The notes beneath the pieces were generated by a model that was not told the origin of the DNA, did no database searches, and saw only the letters and a program-made list of their open reading frames with translations. Below are positions 62,944 through 64,000 of a stretch of DNA of 64,000 bases, piece after piece. Numbering within the stretch: the stretch's first letter is position 1; every line of letters begins with the position of its first letter. Origin of the DNA: Paramecium sonneborni (taxonomy: Eukaryota > Ciliophora > Oligohymenophorea > Peniculida > Parameciidae); the NCBI GenBank assembly GCA_905182985.1, contig CAJJDN010000035.1:89797-153796 (forward strand), read 5' to 3'. The translations under genes and the position numbers were made by a program.

Positions 62944-63873
62944 ATTTTAATAAATTAATTTGGTCTGATGTTGAAAGAGTCCCATAGTTTACTTGCAAAG
63001 TAGAATTGCTAAATGTGAAATATGATTAAGAATATGAAGAAGTTATGGATTATTTCAGAGCAATAGTAAAATCAGGAGAAATTAGCGATCGAGTATTTGA
63101 TTTAACAGGTACCATAATTGAAAAGTTACCTTCAAATTATAATGCATATTTTATAAGAAGAAAGTGCTTTAAATAATTGAATAAAGACTTAAATAAGGAA
63201 ATTGAATTTATAAATATGGTTACACTTACTAATTAAAAGGTTTATTAAATATGGTATAAATTATTTCATTTTATTTAGGGAACATAGAAGATAAGTTATT
63301 GATCAAATTAATGATTCTAAAGGAGAAATTGAATTTCTTCATTCAATTTTTGAAGAGGATAATAAAAATTATCATGGATGGTCATATCGAGTTTGGTTGT
63401 GTGAAAAATTCAACTTATATGCTCAAGAATTAAAGGATATTTAGTATTTTTTAGATGAAGATATTGGTAATAATTCTGCTTGGAATTATAGATATTTTTT
63501 ATTAACAAAAATGTAATTTGATTTTAATACAGAATTGGAATATATAAAGAATGCTATAAGAATAAAGGAAGATAATGAAGCTTCATGGAATTATTTGAGA
63601 GGATGGTTTAGAATGTTTAAATTCTAAGATGATAAAGAAAATCCTTTCAAAACATTTGTTTAATATAATTTAAAGGATTTCAATTTAATTGAATTTCTCT
63701 CTGATATGAGATTTAATAATAGGTTTGCTTTGAGTTTATAAATTTAATATATGTTATTAGACGATAAATATCAAAAAGCAATCGAGATATGTGACAATCT
63801 TATTAATTATGATCCAATTAGGATTAAATATTGGGAATATATGAAGAACTAAATATAATCATTGATTAAGTGA
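62940..63873 (+). CDS. Protein prenyltransferase alpha subunit (farnesyl/geranylgeranyl)
   Basis: The 302-residue model has one intron, 63254-63278 (25 nt), and an exact frame. It begins MNFNKLIWSDVERVPQ, as in other alpha subunits, and carries helical PPTA repeats with the diagnostic spacing of W and R: NYNAYFIRRKCF, KVYQIWEHRRQVID, NYHGWSYRVWLCEKF, NSAWNYRYFLLTKM and EASWNYLRGWFRMF. The subunit pairs with a beta subunit to attach farnesyl or geranylgeranyl groups to C-terminal CaaX proteins. The ATG at 62940 overlaps the upstream CDPK stop (ATGA, 62940-62943). No later in-frame Met would keep the conserved WSDV start. Confidence 0.85.
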
Positions 63874-63950
63874 TTTAATAAATTTTTTAGAAAATTATTT
63901 GAATATTATTGATATTTTTAAATCTATACTAAAACTATTAAATCCATTTT

Positions 63951-64000
63951 CTTTGAAATTACCTTATCCATATATACTTTGAAATTACCTTTTCCATATA
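63951..64000. repeat. 24-bp tandem repeat at the window edge
   Basis: CTTTGAAATTACC followed by TTATCCATATA occurs at 63951-63974 and again at 63977-64000 with one A-to-T change. The spacer is 2 bases. It may continue beyond the window. Confidence 0.6.

Overview
This window is macronuclear DNA of a ciliate, almost certainly Paramecium. Long reading frames are open only if TAA and TAG code for glutamine and TGA is the sole stop. Base composition is very AT-rich. Genes are packed tens of bases apart and broken by tiny GT..AG introns of about 19-35 nt. Surface-antigen-like cysteine-rich proteins are present. Exon models were built by hand, and most were checked by requiring that length minus introns be divisible by three.

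Layout. 1-11.4 kb is gene-poor: three tandem relatives of a small surface-antigen gene (a 3' end at 1-201, a pseudogene at 4903-5471, an intact copy at 9049-9840) and a relic of the neighbouring RCC1/IPT gene (7229-7504). 11.4-24.5 kb holds an RCC1-IPT protein, divergent from a 2,778-residue intronless NACHT/STAND-like ATPase gene, then two unknown genes. 24.7-38.9 kb encodes an MFS-like transporter, a PH-like/protein kinase, an oxysterol-binding protein, a decayed gene, a VAP-like MSP protein, a TMCO4/DUF726-type putative hydrolase, a short conserved-looking protein and an unknown protein. 39-49 kb has a decayed gene, a casein kinase 1, coiled-coil proteins, a CDPK-like kinase and an actin-fragmin-kinase-like protein. 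49.9-55.4 kb encodes a TBC Rab-GAP, a three-repeat Myb protein and a tubulin-tyrosine-ligase-like enzyme. 57.2-63.9 kb has an unknown protein, a RING protein, a small membrane protein, a DUF4378-like gene with frame breaks, a four-EF-hand CDPK and a protein prenyltransferase alpha subunit.

The assembly is flawed in one consistent way. Four single-N positions (3922, 40153, 46772, 56643) are each flanked by direct repeats of about 1.1-1.25 kb that end exactly at the N. These look like overlapping contig ends that were never merged, so about 4.7 kb is counted twice. One repeat pair differs by a 41-bp TA-bounded insertion that may be a retained internal eliminated sequence (IES).

Functionally, five kinases, two with calcium-type architecture, sit with lipid-transfer and ER-contact proteins, a Rab GAP, a tubulin-modifying enzyme and a prenyltransferase subunit. 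No operon or pathway cluster is evident. The most unusual signals are the IES candidate, a stop/start ATGA overlap between two well-supported genes, the giant STAND-like protein, and an atypical CDPK with DWG in place of DFG.
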